From contig JAFOMB010000113.1 in the NCBI GenBank assembly GCA_017419065.1, positions 1 to 14,375 on the forward strand: a stretch of 14,375 bases of DNA, given 5' to 3'. The notes below the pieces were generated by a model. The model was not told the DNA's origin, made no database searches, and saw nothing but the letters and a program-made list of their open reading frames with translations. Below are positions 14,044 through 14,375 of this stretch, one piece after another. Every line of letters begins with the position of its first letter. Position 1 is the stretch's first letter. The translations under genes and the position numbers were made by a program. Origin of the DNA: Erysipelotrichaceae bacterium (lineage in GTDB: Bacteria > Bacillota_I > Bacilli_A > Erysipelotrichales > Erysipelotrichaceae).

Positions 14044-14375
14044 ATGTCGATGAAAAAGATCCTGGGTTCACTCAGGAAAGCAGACGAGATGTTCTCCCTG
14101 ATCGAGGCCGGCGATAAGATCGCGGTCGGGCTTTCAGGCGGGAAGGATTCTTCCCTGCTTCTCCACGCCCTGCATTTATATCAGTATCTCTATGAGAATG
14201 CCTATCATGAACATTTTGATATTGTCGGGGTCCATATCGATCTGCATTTCGGAGAGGAAGACATCACCCCTCTTCTCGATTTCTTTCGGAAGGAGAATGT
14301 CGAGGTCCATTACGAAGCTTCAAAGATCGCCGATATCCTGGCCTTACATAAGAAGAACGATCAGATACAGTGTTC
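14044..14375 (+). CDS. TtcA-family PP-loop tRNA thiolase-like protein, 5' part
   Basis: Cut by the window end after 110 codons. The P-loop of the N-type ATP pyrophosphatases, GLSGGKDSSLLL, is at residues 29-40, and the last visible residues DQIQC begin the family's CxxC pair that binds an iron-sulfur cluster. This combination, with VGVHIDLHF after the first fold unit, points to the TtcA (tRNA 2-thiocytidine) group rather than TilS. TtcA adenylates and thiolates a tRNA cytosine; whether this Bacillota homologue has the same target is unknown. The start may be ATG 14044 or 14050 (MKKILGS); the ribosome site is weak (TGGAAAC). It is divergent from truB across 40 bases. Confidence 0.75.
   Translation, partial: MSMKKILGSLRKADEMFSLIEAGDKIAVGLSGGKDSSLLLHALHLYQYLYENAYHEHFDIVGVHIDLHFGEEDITPLLDFFRKENVEVHYEASKIADILALHKKNDQIQC

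Noticed and set aside
1..14375. Mobile element, CRISPR array, defence or prophage island
   Set aside because: No transposase, integrase, direct repeats, spaced repeats or foreign composition were seen; every long interval is covered by housekeeping genes.

Overview
The window looks like an ordinary, gene-dense stretch of a Bacillota (Firmicutes) chromosome of medium GC. The support is a type B RNase P RNA, a GpsB-type DivIVA protein, RecU, RNase Y and YmdB, in the order pgsA-recA-rny-ymdB with recU-ponA divergent from gpsB-rnpB, as in Bacillus. A RibF cut down to one domain and a 1018-residue class A PBP suggest a lineage away from Bacillus, perhaps Erysipelotrichia; that placement is inference. 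I see no mobile element, CRISPR array, tRNA or foreign-looking island, and no clearly new biological system.

Layout. Bases 1-1569 (+): the 3' end of a parvulin-type foldase gene, a second foldase-like lipoprotein and a HIT-family hydrolase, almost contiguous. They end in a hairpin shared with the convergent cluster. Bases 1571-6380 (-): pgsA, recA, rny, ymdB and a metallo-beta-lactamase-fold hydrolase. Candidate promoters lie before pgsA and before rny, and a hairpin lies at the end of recA. Bases 6440-7128 (-): gpsB followed after 7 bases by rnpB and its terminator. Bases 7220-10851 (+): recU and a large class A penicillin-binding protein. Bases 10928-14003 (-): truB, a short ribF, an RsmF/NSUN-type rRNA methyltransferase and an Asp23 protein. 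Bases 14044-14375 (+): the start of a TtcA-family PP-loop gene, cut by the window edge.

Functional themes: exported-protein folding (foldases), membrane lipid synthesis (pgsA), recombination (recA, recU), RNA processing and modification (rny, rnpB, truB, the m5C methyltransferase, the TtcA-like protein) and wall growth (gpsB, ponA). gpsB and ponA are divergent neighbours, which fits the known GpsB-PBP partnership.

The most notable observations are: a RibF that stops exactly where the riboflavin kinase domain should begin; a lipoprotein whose parvulin-like region appears to have lost both conserved histidines; four stop codons lying inside terminator-like hairpins; a PBP1A-like protein whose cytoplasmic tail has no arginine and so lacks the canonical GpsB-binding motif; and candidate -10 elements so close to the truB, recU and ttcA-like starts that near-leaderless transcripts are possible.
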